Below, in pieces: positions 1 through 5,555 of a stretch of 17,327 nt of DNA. The stretch comes from Prevotella sp. CAG:732 (GTDB lineage: Bacteria > Bacteroidota > Bacteroidia > Bacteroidales > Bacteroidaceae), in the NCBI GenBank assembly GCA_000436035.1, contig FR893308.1, positions 1-17,327 on the forward strand, written 5' to 3'. Numbering within the stretch: position 1 is the stretch's first letter; every line of letters starts with the position of its first letter. The notes under the pieces were generated by a model. That model saw only the letters and a program-made list of their open reading frames with translations. It made no database searches and was not told the origin of the DNA. The position numbers and the translations under genes are program-made.

Positions 1-258
1 GCACGGAACCTTTCCAAATGTATCACCCAACAACTCGGCGAAGATCTCCAGGATAGTCACAACAGTGCGCAGCCCACATGGTGTACGCATGTAGATCAAA
101 ACGCAAAGTTGAATCTTCTTCACCCAGTTTTCTACAGTATTGTAGCACGGAACCTTTCCAAATGTATCACCCAACAGCTCGGCGAAGATCTCCAGGATAG
201 TCACGACTGTGCGCAACCCACATGGTGTACGCATGTAGATCAAAACGCAAAGTTGAAT
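1..258. repeat. Tandem duplication of 114 bp with a 144-bp period
   Basis: Bases 1-114 and 145-258 are near-identical (each begins GCACGGAACCTTTCC and ends GCAAAGTTGAAT), with only a few substitutions. The 30 bases between them complete a 144-bp period, which is 48 codons, so the minus-strand reading frame stays open through both copies. The outer limit of the first copy is not visible because the window starts inside it. Confidence 0.9.
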
Positions 259-484
259 GACTATAAGAGGGAATCTATGTCCGGGAACAGGCTCGAGAGT
301 AATTGACTTTGTTCGTCGGTCAATGTTATCTTCTGAACGTCTTTTTTTAAAACTCCTTCTTGGCCTTGTCATACTTAGCCTTGATTTTGTCTTTTTGAGA
401 TGCAAGTTTCTTGTTCTCTTTACGAAGACGTTTTAGCTCCTCAAGGAGTGACTCTTTATCTTGGTTTGAATCTAACTTTTTCAT
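1..484 (-). pseudogene. Transposase remnant (family not assigned), cut by the window edge
   Basis: Two minus-strand pieces look like one broken transposase gene. The N-terminal piece starts at the ATG at 484-482 (MKKLDSNQ) and is a Lys/Glu-rich coiled coil ending in KAKKEF at a TAA near 347. Just after, the -1 frame opens and runs without a stop to base 1. It contains EPVPGHRFP, YMRTPCGLRTVVTILEIF and YNTVENWVKK, a composition typical of DDE-type insertion-sequence proteins. A stretch appears to be missing between the pieces, because the coiled coil passes almost directly into KKRRSEDNIDRR. The second piece holds the same 48-residue segment twice in frame. A longer reading from an ATG at 541 is rejected because it lies upstream of the predicted transcription start near 503. 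Transposase identity is from recalled resemblance only; the family is not determined. Confidence 0.6.
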
Positions 485-510
485 TGATTTACGTGTTTTG
501 AAATTACATT

Positions 511-542
511 CAAAGTTACTAAAAATCAACGAGTTATGCAAA
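511..542 (-). promoter_or_regulatory. Bacteroidota-type promoter of the transposase remnant (proximal copy)
   Basis: Reading the minus strand, TTTG (542-539), 20 bases, then TAACTTTG (518-511). This fits the Bacteroidota consensus TTTG-N19-21-TAnnTTTG. The expected start near 503 lies about 19 bases before the ATG at 484. Confidence 0.6.
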
Positions 543-592
543 TTTTCAAAGAACTATCTCGTTGCTTAAAACGTGTATCTTAAAATTATGTT

Positions 593-624
593 CAAAGTTA
601 CTAAAAATCAACGAATTATGCAAA
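593..624 (-). promoter_or_regulatory. Bacteroidota-type promoter (distal duplicate copy)
   Basis: TTTG (624-621), 20 bases, TAACTTTG (600-593) on the minus strand, in the second copy of the 74-bp repeat. Spacing and boxes match the proximal promoter exactly. Confidence 0.5.
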
Positions 625-820
625 TTTCCAAAGAACTATTTCGTTACTTAAAACGTTAAATGTCAGAGCGTTATATTAATAACTTATCGGGTGATTTCAG
701 CATCTGTTTTTCGGAACATCTAACTGGATACCCTACTTACTAACCAATGCAAGCGAAAAAACAGCACGATAAAAAACGGTAGCAATAACAAGGTTGAAAC
801 TGAAGAAACAGTAGAATAAT

Positions 821-1234
821 ATGCAACGTCTTCCCGGAATCATCAATATATATTACGTGCTTGCCTCGTCGCTCATGGCAAGCATCACACAGAAAGCGTT
901 GGCGGATGCTCCTGTCGGAGTGTTCGCTGACACTTTCCTCATTCCGCATATCGGTGATGCCGTTTGTGAAATGGAGACGCAGTTTGACAATAACGACACT
1001 TTGGAAAAGGTGAAACTCTCTTTCTCTACTACTTCGCAGTTGCCAGCTCGTGAGCATCTTGCTTTCGTCATCCAGACGGTGGATGGGAAGCAGTATCTTA
1101 TCGGCACGGCTGACAAACCTTATCCTGTCATCAAGGTAGACGACTCCACAGGCAAGGTGGATGGTGATTCGGCTGCTACGAAATACACCATATCTTATAC
1201 AAATAAAGTGGCACTGGTGCCATGCACGGCGTGA
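821..1234 (+). CDS. Hypothetical protein, 137 aa, possibly of prophage or mobile-element origin
   Basis: I do not recognise a named domain. The protein begins MQRLPGIINIYYVLASSL, has an Ala-rich segment at residues 20-35, then an acidic beta-strand-rich body with METQFDNNDTLEKVKLSF and HLAFVIQTVDGKQYLIGT, and ends NKVALVPCTA. No signal peptide or membrane segment stands out. It is chosen over the longer opposite-strand frame (740-1294), which is Arg/Cys/His-rich and lacks protein-like character, and because an intrinsic terminator sits exactly at its stop codon. The shape resembles short structural or accessory proteins seen in Bacteroidota prophage-like regions, but that is from memory only. 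No clear promoter was seen in 660-820. Flanking mobile remnants fit an accessory origin. Confidence 0.65.
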   Translation: MQRLPGIINIYYVLASSLMASITQKALADAPVGVFADTFLIPHIGDAVCEMETQFDNNDTLEKVKLSFSTTSQLPAREHLAFVIQTVDGKQYLIGTADKPYPVIKVDDSTGKVDGDSAATKYTISYTNKVALVPCTA

Positions 1235-1249
1235 TGAGCGCCTTTTTTT
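1228..1249 (+). terminator. Intrinsic terminator of the 821-1234 gene
   Basis: GGCGT (1228-1232) pairs with GCGCC (1238-1242, one T-G pair) around a 5-base loop and is followed by seven T at 1243-1249. The stop codon TGA (1232-1234) lies at the top of the stem. Confidence 0.6.
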
Positions 1250-1255
1250 ATGCCT

Positions 1256-1348
1256 TTTTGTAACATTTTGTATGCAGTTGAAACATTGCACCAAAACTTA
1301 AAATGTTGATAATCAGCATTTTCGTTTCTTGTTTACAATGTTACAAAA
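1256..1348. repeat. Perfect 12-bp inverted repeat enclosing a small hairpin
   Basis: TTTTGTAACATT at 1256-1267 is the exact reverse complement of AATGTTACAAAA at 1337-1348, 69 bases apart. Between them, 1300-1322 forms a second hairpin (AAAATG.TGA / TCA.CATTTT, one wobble, 3-base loop). The region has no gene; the function is unknown. Confidence 0.6.
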
Positions 1349-1382
1349 GATACAGCCAAAATCGGTTGAGTTTTTGAAAAGG

Positions 1383-1577
1383 CTATTTTTTCTTCGTCCT
1401 GTTTTTGCACCCCACCTTCTTCCTATAGATAATTCGCAGTTTGCGATAACTTCTGCGTGATTGCCCAAATAGTGCAAATAAAAATACTATTGCAACTAAT
1501 GCAAAACGATAAAATCTGCGAATACAAAAATATCCGCCTATCAGAATTATCAATATGATTACAATGTCTCTCACCAT
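1383..1577 (-). CDS. Possible small membrane protein, 64 aa
   Basis: The frame encodes a very hydrophobic N-terminus (IVIILIILIGGYFCI, then FALVAIVFLFALF), consistent with two short membrane segments, and an Arg/Lys-rich tail ending NRTKKK. It starts 38 bases after the stop of the preceding minus-strand gene and could be the last gene of the zeta-like operon. A/T-rich DNA readily gives hydrophobic frames by chance and no start signal was seen, so this is tentative. Confidence 0.35.
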   Translation of the reverse strand: MVRDIVIILIILIGGYFCIRRFYRFALVAIVFLFALFGQSRRSYRKLRIIYRKKVGCKNRTKKK

Positions 1578-1615
1578 AAGTTTATCGTTTTACCTGTACT
1601 ATTATTCTGTACCCA

Positions 1616-1801
1616 TCAAAATGAAAGGTCTATATGCTCTGCCAACAAATCTTTTGCAGGGACATACTGTACTTTACCTTGCTCATCAGCAATCACTACA
1701 TTTTGATTGTGAAGCGCTTTTTCTACTAGCATATTATGCTGTGCTTCAGCTAACCCTGCATCAACACGAGACAAAAAGTCTTCTATATCACGTTCACTCA
1801 T
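1616..1801 (-). CDS. Small acidic protein (61 aa) overlapping the zeta-like kinase gene; candidate partner
   Basis: The ATG lies inside the last codons of the upstream kinase gene (8-base overlap, 1794-1801), which suggests translational coupling. The product (MSERDIEDFLSRVDAGLAEA..., ending EHIDLSF) has an N-terminal amphipathic helix followed by a short strand-rich part (VVIADEQGKVQYVPAKDLL). No known domain was recognised. Classical zeta/PezT toxins are preceded by their antitoxin; here the only coupled small gene comes after the kinase. It may be an antitoxin in reversed order or an unrelated companion. The tight overlap and regular composition make it likely to be a real gene. Confidence 0.7.
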   Translation of the reverse strand: MSERDIEDFLSRVDAGLAEAQHNMLVEKALHNQNVVIADEQGKVQYVPAKDLLAEHIDLSF

Positions 1802-2366
1802 AGCTCTTAATTTTATTAAATTTCAACTTGTCTTTTATCTTCGTTGGAATCGCCTTTCCTCCAAAAGCAACTCTTTCACCTTTATTATTGCTGTTATCAT
1901 AAATCACCCAAACATCTACTTCGTCCATAAATATTTGGAAAAGATTTCTGAGACCAGCTTGGTATCTACGTTCTATCACAGAGAGAGGTATATTATGACC
2001 TCCACTTGCAACACGATCTGCCACACGCCTCTTCGCCAACTCCACGCTGTTAAGCCAGAAGAACAGGACATGTACCATATACCCTTCTCCTTGCGCTCTT
2101 CTCACAAGATTGATATACGACTTTGTCGCCAAGGTCGTTTCTATCGAGAATGACTCACCAGCATTCAGCAACTCATCTATTCTTTTGAGCATCAGTCTTC
2201 CTGCCTCTATCGCCACACCCTCAGGATTGAATGGAGAGAGACCTTTGGCTATTTCATCAGCATTGACGAATTCCTTCACAAACAAAGACTTGGGAAGAAT
2301 CGTCTTGGAGGCTGTCGTCTTGCCAGCTCCATTGCAACCTGCTATGATATATAAATGTTTGACCAT
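1794..2366 (-). CDS. Zeta-toxin-like P-loop kinase, 190 aa
   Basis: Zeta-family proteins are P-loop kinases; characterised members phosphorylate UDP-N-acetylglucosamine, a cell-wall precursor. Counted from the ATG at 2366, the protein has a Walker A loop GCNGAGKT at residues 10-17, NADE at 35-38, an acidic IETT at 75-78 (family position of the catalytic or substrate-binding acid), and the RVASGGHNIP...IERRY segment at 118-135 with the basic residues that contact phosphates. This start is preferred over an upstream in-frame ATG (2465) because it opens MVKHLYIIAGCNGAGKT, the usual family N-terminus, and because a full promoter lies immediately upstream, placing the transcription start within a few bases of the ATG. 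The next gene overlaps its end. No separate antitoxin gene lies upstream. Target and toxicity are inferred from family only. Confidence 0.85.
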   Translation of the reverse strand: MVKHLYIIAGCNGAGKTTASKTILPKSLFVKEFVNADEIAKGLSPFNPEGVAIEAGRLMLKRIDELLNAGESFSIETTLATKSYINLVRRAQGEGYMVHVLFFWLNSVELAKRRVADRVASGGHNIPLSVIERRYQAGLRNLFQIFMDEVDVWVIYDNSNNKGERVAFGGKAIPTKIKDKLKFNKIKSYE

Positions 2367-2374
2367 ATCGACCG

Positions 2375-2406
2375 CAAAAATACTCTTTTTCATCGAAACC
2401 GCCAAA
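2375..2406 (-). promoter_or_regulatory. Promoter of the zeta-like operon, giving a nearly leaderless transcript
   Basis: TTTG (2406-2403), 20 bases, TATTTTTG (2382-2375) on the minus strand, a full match to the Bacteroidota consensus. The expected start falls only a few bases before the ATG at 2366. Confidence 0.65.
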
Positions 2407-2506
2407 CTTTTACGCAGAAAACTTACACTGGAAAAGAAACTAAATAGGAGAAATAAAGTTATCACATAGGAGATGTTGTCAGAATGCGATTGTAAAGATT
2501 ATTGAT

Positions 2507-2602
2507 GTGTAAAGCGTTTTAGTAAGGCTTTTCTGATTGTGTATAGTATTTTAGTAAGAAAGTAAATTTAGTGTATAGTAAACCAGTAAGTAGAACAAGA
2601 AA
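2507..2602. repeat. Three 32-bp direct repeats (iteron-like)
   Basis: Copies begin at 2507, 2539 and 2571, exactly 32 bp apart. The conserved part of each is GTGTAwAGyr followed by ..TTTTAGTAAG (third copy AACCAGTAAG). The last 12 bases of each unit vary. The array lies in a 440-bp gap between two divergent genes. A reversed partial copy (TATACAC) follows at about 2606-2612. Confidence 0.75.
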
Positions 2603-2636
2603 GGTATACACTACTTTCAGTTAAAGACACACCCAC

Positions 2637-2680
2637 ATCCCCTATAAACGTACGTTCATATCCCTTATAGACGTACGTCC
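2637..2680. repeat. Two 21-bp boxes with ACGTACGT palindromes, 23 bp apart
   Basis: Bases 2637-2657 and 2660-2680 match at 18 of 21 positions. Each contains the self-complementary octamer ACGTACGT (2648-2655 and 2671-2678) preceded by a CCC(C/T)TATA-like stretch. Two similar palindromic boxes upstream of a transporter gene look like operator sites, but the regulator is unknown. Confidence 0.65.
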
Positions 2681-2765
2681 TTTCCAGCAGTCATCTGAAG
2701 GAATTATTCTGAAACAATTGGAGAAATACCACATTTGTGCGATTACCTATTTATAAGAAAAGAAG

Positions 2766-2773
2766 TACCTTTG
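2766..2773 (+). promoter_or_regulatory. Promoter -7 element of the symporter gene
   Basis: TACCTTTG matches the Bacteroidota -7 motif TAnnTTTG and lies 36 bases before the ATG at 2810. A good -33 TTTG is not present at the usual spacing (the nearest is 28 bases upstream), so the promoter may be weak or activator-dependent. Confidence 0.45.
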
Positions 2774-2809
2774 CCGGCACAAATCGAATATAATGAATAA
2801 AAGAGTAGT

Positions 2810-3538
2810 ATGACAATGGAAAAGGTAATGGAAAAAACAATGGAGATACAAGACAAGAAACAAGGTAAGAGTAAGAAAACCAAGCAGTTGGCTCTATGGA
2901 TTGGGGCTCTGATATTGGGTGCCATCTTGGGCGCACTGGGCATCGAAGTGCTGAATGGGATGATGAACTTCGTGGCAACAGTCTATACCCGATTGTTCCA
3001 ACTTTTGGCGGTACCAACCATCGCCTTGGCAGTAATAACCACCTTGTCTTCACTGGGCAACCAAGCTGACACGGGCAAGATATTCCGCCACGCCATCGTC
3101 TATACCCTGCTCACTACGATAGCCGCAGCTGCCGTAGGACTGGTGCTCTACAACATCGTGGCTCCTGGCAATCTGCCTACCGACATGGTGCTGAGTGGCA
3201 CATCCGAACTGCCTCAAAACTTGGAACAAACTTCCTATTATGACCATATCTTGGGTGTCATCCCCAACAATATCATCAAACCATTTGCCGAGGGTAACGT
3301 GCTCTCCATCTTGCTCTTGGCAGCCGCAGCTGGTATCGCCTTGGCCAAGATGCCACAGAGCAACAAGAAAGAGGTAGTCGTGAAGGGGCTGTTGGGATTA
3401 CAAGACTTGCTTTTCATGCTGATTAGAGGTTTGATATGGGCATTGCCTTTAGGTATCGTGGCTTTCGCCGCCCAACTTTCGGCACAATTCTCAGCAGGAA
3501 TCGTTATGTATTTATTTGGCAAGTATTTTGAATCGTGA
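2810..3538 (+). pseudogene. Dicarboxylate/amino-acid:cation symporter (SDF/DAACS family), N-terminal part of a split gene
   Basis: This family couples uptake of dicarboxylates or acidic/neutral amino acids to Na+ or H+ across the inner membrane. This part has a Lys-rich cytosolic start, then hydrophobic segments from about residue 28 (LALWIGALILGAILGALG) through LPLGIVAFAAQLSAQFSAGIVM, corresponding roughly to TM1-TM5. After GIVM the frame reads YLFGKYFES and stops, while the expected continuation (MDSLGKYVAI) is found at 3538 in another frame. The cause is a 32-bp tandem duplication (3498-3529 / 3530-3561). A six-codon upstream frame (MNKRVV, 2793-2813) ends in ATGA overlapping the start codon. 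The substrate cannot be told from sequence. Confidence 0.85.
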
Positions 3539-3561
3539 TGGATTCATTGGGCAAGTATGTT
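3498..3561 (+). repeat. Diverged 32-bp tandem duplication splitting the symporter gene
   Basis: Unit 1 (3498-3529) and unit 2 (3530-3561) align over 32 bases with five mismatches; both begin GAATCGT and share GGCAAGTAT. Unit 2 encodes the sequence expected for the family (IVMDSLGKYV). Because 32 is not a multiple of three, the downstream part is out of frame. At all five differing positions unit 1 has T. Confidence 0.85.
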
Positions 3562-4113
3562 GCCATCATCTTGGGTGGCAATGTCATCCAGTTCTTCATC
3601 GTCTTGCCTCTGTTCCTATTGGCAAGGGGCATCAATCCTGTGCGTACACTGAGCAAGATGATGCCGGCGGTATTGATGGCACTCTTTACGAAGAGTTCCG
3701 CAGCCACTCTGCCAGTCACTATGAACACAGCGGAAACGAGGATGGGCGTATCCAACAAGGTTTCTCGATTCGTATTGCCTATCTGCACCACCATCAACAT
3801 GAATGGATGTGCAGCATTCATCCTCGTCACCTCCCTATTCTTGATGCAGAACGGAGGCATTCAGCTGTCATTATCTACCATGATACTTTGGCTTTTCATC
3901 TCCGTCCTGTCAGCGGTGGGCAATGCTGGTGTCCCAATGGGTTGCTATTTTCTGACCCTCTCCCTGATGTCGGGCATGAACGCTCCTATCGGCATCATGG
4001 GCATCATCCTGCCTATCTATACCATCATCGATATGATAGAGACGGCTGAGAATGTATGGTCTGACAGTTGTGTATGTGCCATGGTGGATAAGGACATGCA
4101 GAAGAGTGCCTAG
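3538..4113 (+). pseudogene. Dicarboxylate/amino-acid:cation symporter, C-terminal part of a split gene
   Basis: Continues the transporter begun at 2810. It carries the transport-domain signatures: TKSSAATLPVT (HP1, cf. SSSGTLPVT), TTINMNGCA (cf. NMDGTA of TM7), SAVGNAGVPMG (HP2) and IDMIETAENVWSD (TM8, cf. DMGRTMVNVTGD). The preceding part's stop TGA overlaps this ATG as TGATG (3536-3540), so ribosomes could reinitiate and make the second half as a separate chain. The break falls in what should be the loop between TM5 and TM6. With the N-terminal part it adds up to a full-length family member. Whether the split protein works is unknown; loss of function is the simpler reading. It ends 8 bases from the convergent ATPase gene. 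Confidence 0.85.
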
Positions 4114-4121
4114 AAGAGGGG

Positions 4122-5189
4122 TTACTCTTTCCACACTCTCTTTTTGAGCCACAATGCCAATATTGGGTCGCTCATCTCCAGATACTTGGGGGCTGTGATC
4201 ATCACCAAGTCCTTCTCTATCAATGCTTTTTTCAATCTGGTGATATTGGCAGCGGTACCAAGGCGATAATTAGCCAATATCGCACTCTGCGTAAAACCAG
4301 TGTGTACTCCATTCACCAAGGCATGGAGGAAATTCATCTGATAGGCAGAAAGGTCTTCCGTCTGTTGGATAAACAAAGGCTCGCAAGCATCCAATAATCG
4401 GTCGATGCCATACTGCACATCTTTGGATGTGGCCGGAGTAGCATCTGCCGTACGCAACCAAACGAACCATGCCAGCTGTTGAACATAAGAGGAATATCTA
4501 TCAGTAACCAAGCATATCTCACGTGCCAGGTTCTCAGAAATATGCTTTCCTGTCGCCTCAAATCTTTGGCAGATATACTCCACCCAGTCCTCTTCGCCAA
4601 TCTTGTTGAGATAGAAGAAATCACCAAAGCGATAGAATGGATAGCTTTGGTTTTGAAACATCTGCTCCATCATGTGCTTCTTGCTACCATACAGGCAATA
4701 AGACACATGGCTCTGCAACTGCCAAATGCCACGAAGCTTCTTTTGGAAAGTCAAGGAATCGGGAAAATCACCTATCTGCTGAAACTCACCTATACACACC
4801 ACAATACGATAGCCTTTGGATTGGGCTATGACTTCTGGAAGTTTCAACACTTCCTCAGTGGTCTGATTACTTGCATTATATTCCAAAGACAAAGAAAAGT
4901 CGTTGGAAGTCGCCCTAACGACAGCCGTGGCAAAAGCATTGACGAAATCATTCTCCGAGCGACAACCAAAAGCATCTATACGCGCTATTTTTATGTCATC
5001 GCCCTCCACTAATGAGCATACCTTATCCACCAATGAAGTCTTCCCCATACGACGAGGTGAAATCAAGATAGTATTCACCCCATAGGTAAAGTTAGCCTTC
5101 AATCGTTCGGTTTCTTCTCTTCGGTCGGTGAAAGCATCACCTTCCACTCGAACACCAAAAACAAAAGGAGCTTCCATATTCTTTGCCAT
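4122..5189 (-). CDS. Archaeal-type AAA family ATPase with altered Walker B motif, 355 aa
   Basis: Resembles the stand-alone ATPases with a C-terminal winged-helix region that are common in Bacteroidota (archaeal ATPase / ATPase_2 group). Residues counted from the ATG at 5189: Walker A SPRRMGKT at 44-51, and a Walker B position reading RIVVCIGEFQQIG, where the family normally has hhhhDEFQ. The Asp is Gly at residue 134 (codon 4790-4788, GGT, one base from GAT). A HVSYCLYGSKKHMMEQMF segment follows, and the C-terminus (FTQSAILANYRLGTAANITRLKKAL) looks like a winged helix. A start at 5261 is rejected because the promoter lies between it and this ATG; the ATG at 5177 is an alternative. The biological role of the family is not settled. 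The Asp-to-Gly change suggests impaired ATP hydrolysis. Confidence 0.8.
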   Translation of the reverse strand: MAKNMEAPFVFGVRVEGDAFTDRREETERLKANFTYGVNTILISPRRMGKTSLVDKVCSLVEGDDIKIARIDAFGCRSENDFVNAFATAVVRATSNDFSLSLEYNASNQTTEEVLKLPEVIAQSKGYRIVVCIGEFQQIGDFPDSLTFQKKLRGIWQLQSHVSYCLYGSKKHMMEQMFQNQSYPFYRFGDFFYLNKIGEEDWVEYICQRFEATGKHISENLAREICLVTDRYSSYVQQLAWFVWLRTADATPATSKDVQYGIDRLLDACEPLFIQQTEDLSAYQMNFLHALVNGVHTGFTQSAILANYRLGTAANITRLKKALIEKDLVMITAPKYLEMSDPILALWLKKRVWKE

Positions 5190-5231
5190 ATTCTTACTTT
5201 GCTTATATGTTCTCAATATGCTTAACGACTG

Positions 5232-5261
5232 CAAAGTTAATAAAAAATCCGTTTTAAACAA
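5232..5261 (-). promoter_or_regulatory. Promoter of the ATPase gene
   Basis: TTG (5261-5259), 19 bases, TAACTTTG (5239-5232) on the minus strand, matching the Bacteroidota pattern. The start is expected near 5225, about 36 bases before the ATG at 5189. The -33 element lies inside the palindrome at 5251-5274. Confidence 0.6.
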
Positions 5262-5288
5262 GGTTGTTTAAAACAAAGTTGTTTAAAA
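5251..5288. promoter_or_regulatory. Perfect palindrome with an extra half-site over the ATPase promoter (putative operator)
   Basis: GTTTTAAACAA (5251-5261) and TTGTTTAAAAC (5264-5274) are exact 11-bp inverted arms around GG. A third copy of TTGTTTAAAA follows at 5279-5288, 15 bp from the preceding arm. The palindrome covers the -33 element, a position suited to repression or autoregulation. The binding protein is unknown. Confidence 0.65.
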
Positions 5289-5337
5289 TGGAGAAATATG
5301 TGATTTTATGTCTTCTCACCAGTGCTACTCTATATAA

Positions 5338-5439
5338 TTATTCAACTTGTTGGCTGGATTCAAAGGCTTCTGGTCGCAGAGCTGCAACGACTTCACCAAC
5401 TGCCATCATTACGATTTTATGCATGATTTTTCTGTTCAT
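5338..5439 (-). CDS. Possible 33-aa peptide gene
   Basis: A short frame in the ATPase-methyltransferase gap encodes MNRKIMHKIVMMAVGEVVAALR..., ending SSQQVE. A TATTTTTG (-7-like) element lies about 25-35 bases upstream on the same strand, without a convincing -33 box. The N-terminal half is amphipathic and basic. I recognise no family, and the frame is short enough to arise by chance. Confidence 0.3.
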   Translation of the reverse strand: MNRKIMHKIVMMAVGEVVAALRPEAFESSQQVE

Positions 5440-5555
5440 ATAATAATATTGTGTATTAACAGTTGGCGCAAAAATACAACAAATATATTAAATGGCACTT
5501 AACTATAAAAGGGGAAAACGTAACTATTTTACGGATAAAGGAGATAAGCCTTCGC

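Larger units (their letters stand above)
501..656. repeat. Direct repeat, two 74-bp copies 82 bp apart
   Basis: Bases 501-574 and 583-656 align over 74 bp with about eight mismatches. Each copy carries a minus-strand Bacteroidota promoter, so the duplication doubles the promoter of the transposase remnant. Confidence 0.85.

Noticed and set aside
340..360. Programmed -1 frameshift at the A7 run of the transposase remnant
   Set aside because: The zero frame stops at TAA before a proper slippery heptamer, and a coding segment seems to be missing at the junction, so decay is the better explanation.
740..1294. Long minus-strand frame opposite the 821-1234 gene
   Set aside because: Arg/Cys/His-rich shadow-like composition; the plus-strand frame has protein-like sequence and a terminator at its stop.
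2367..2465. Longer N-terminus for the zeta-like kinase (start at 2465)
   Set aside because: The extra residues are hydrophobic and not family-like, and the promoter at 2375-2406 lies inside them.
2507..2602. CRISPR array
   Set aside because: Units are contiguous with a partly conserved 20-bp core and no true spacers; only three copies, no cas genes.
3498..3561. Diversity-generating retroelement footprint (all differences fall at A on the minus strand of unit 1)
   Set aside because: No reverse transcriptase, template region or variable C-terminal lectin-type domain is near; the repeat is only 32 bp and unit 2 is the ancestral family sequence. Chance or a mutated slippage duplication is simpler.
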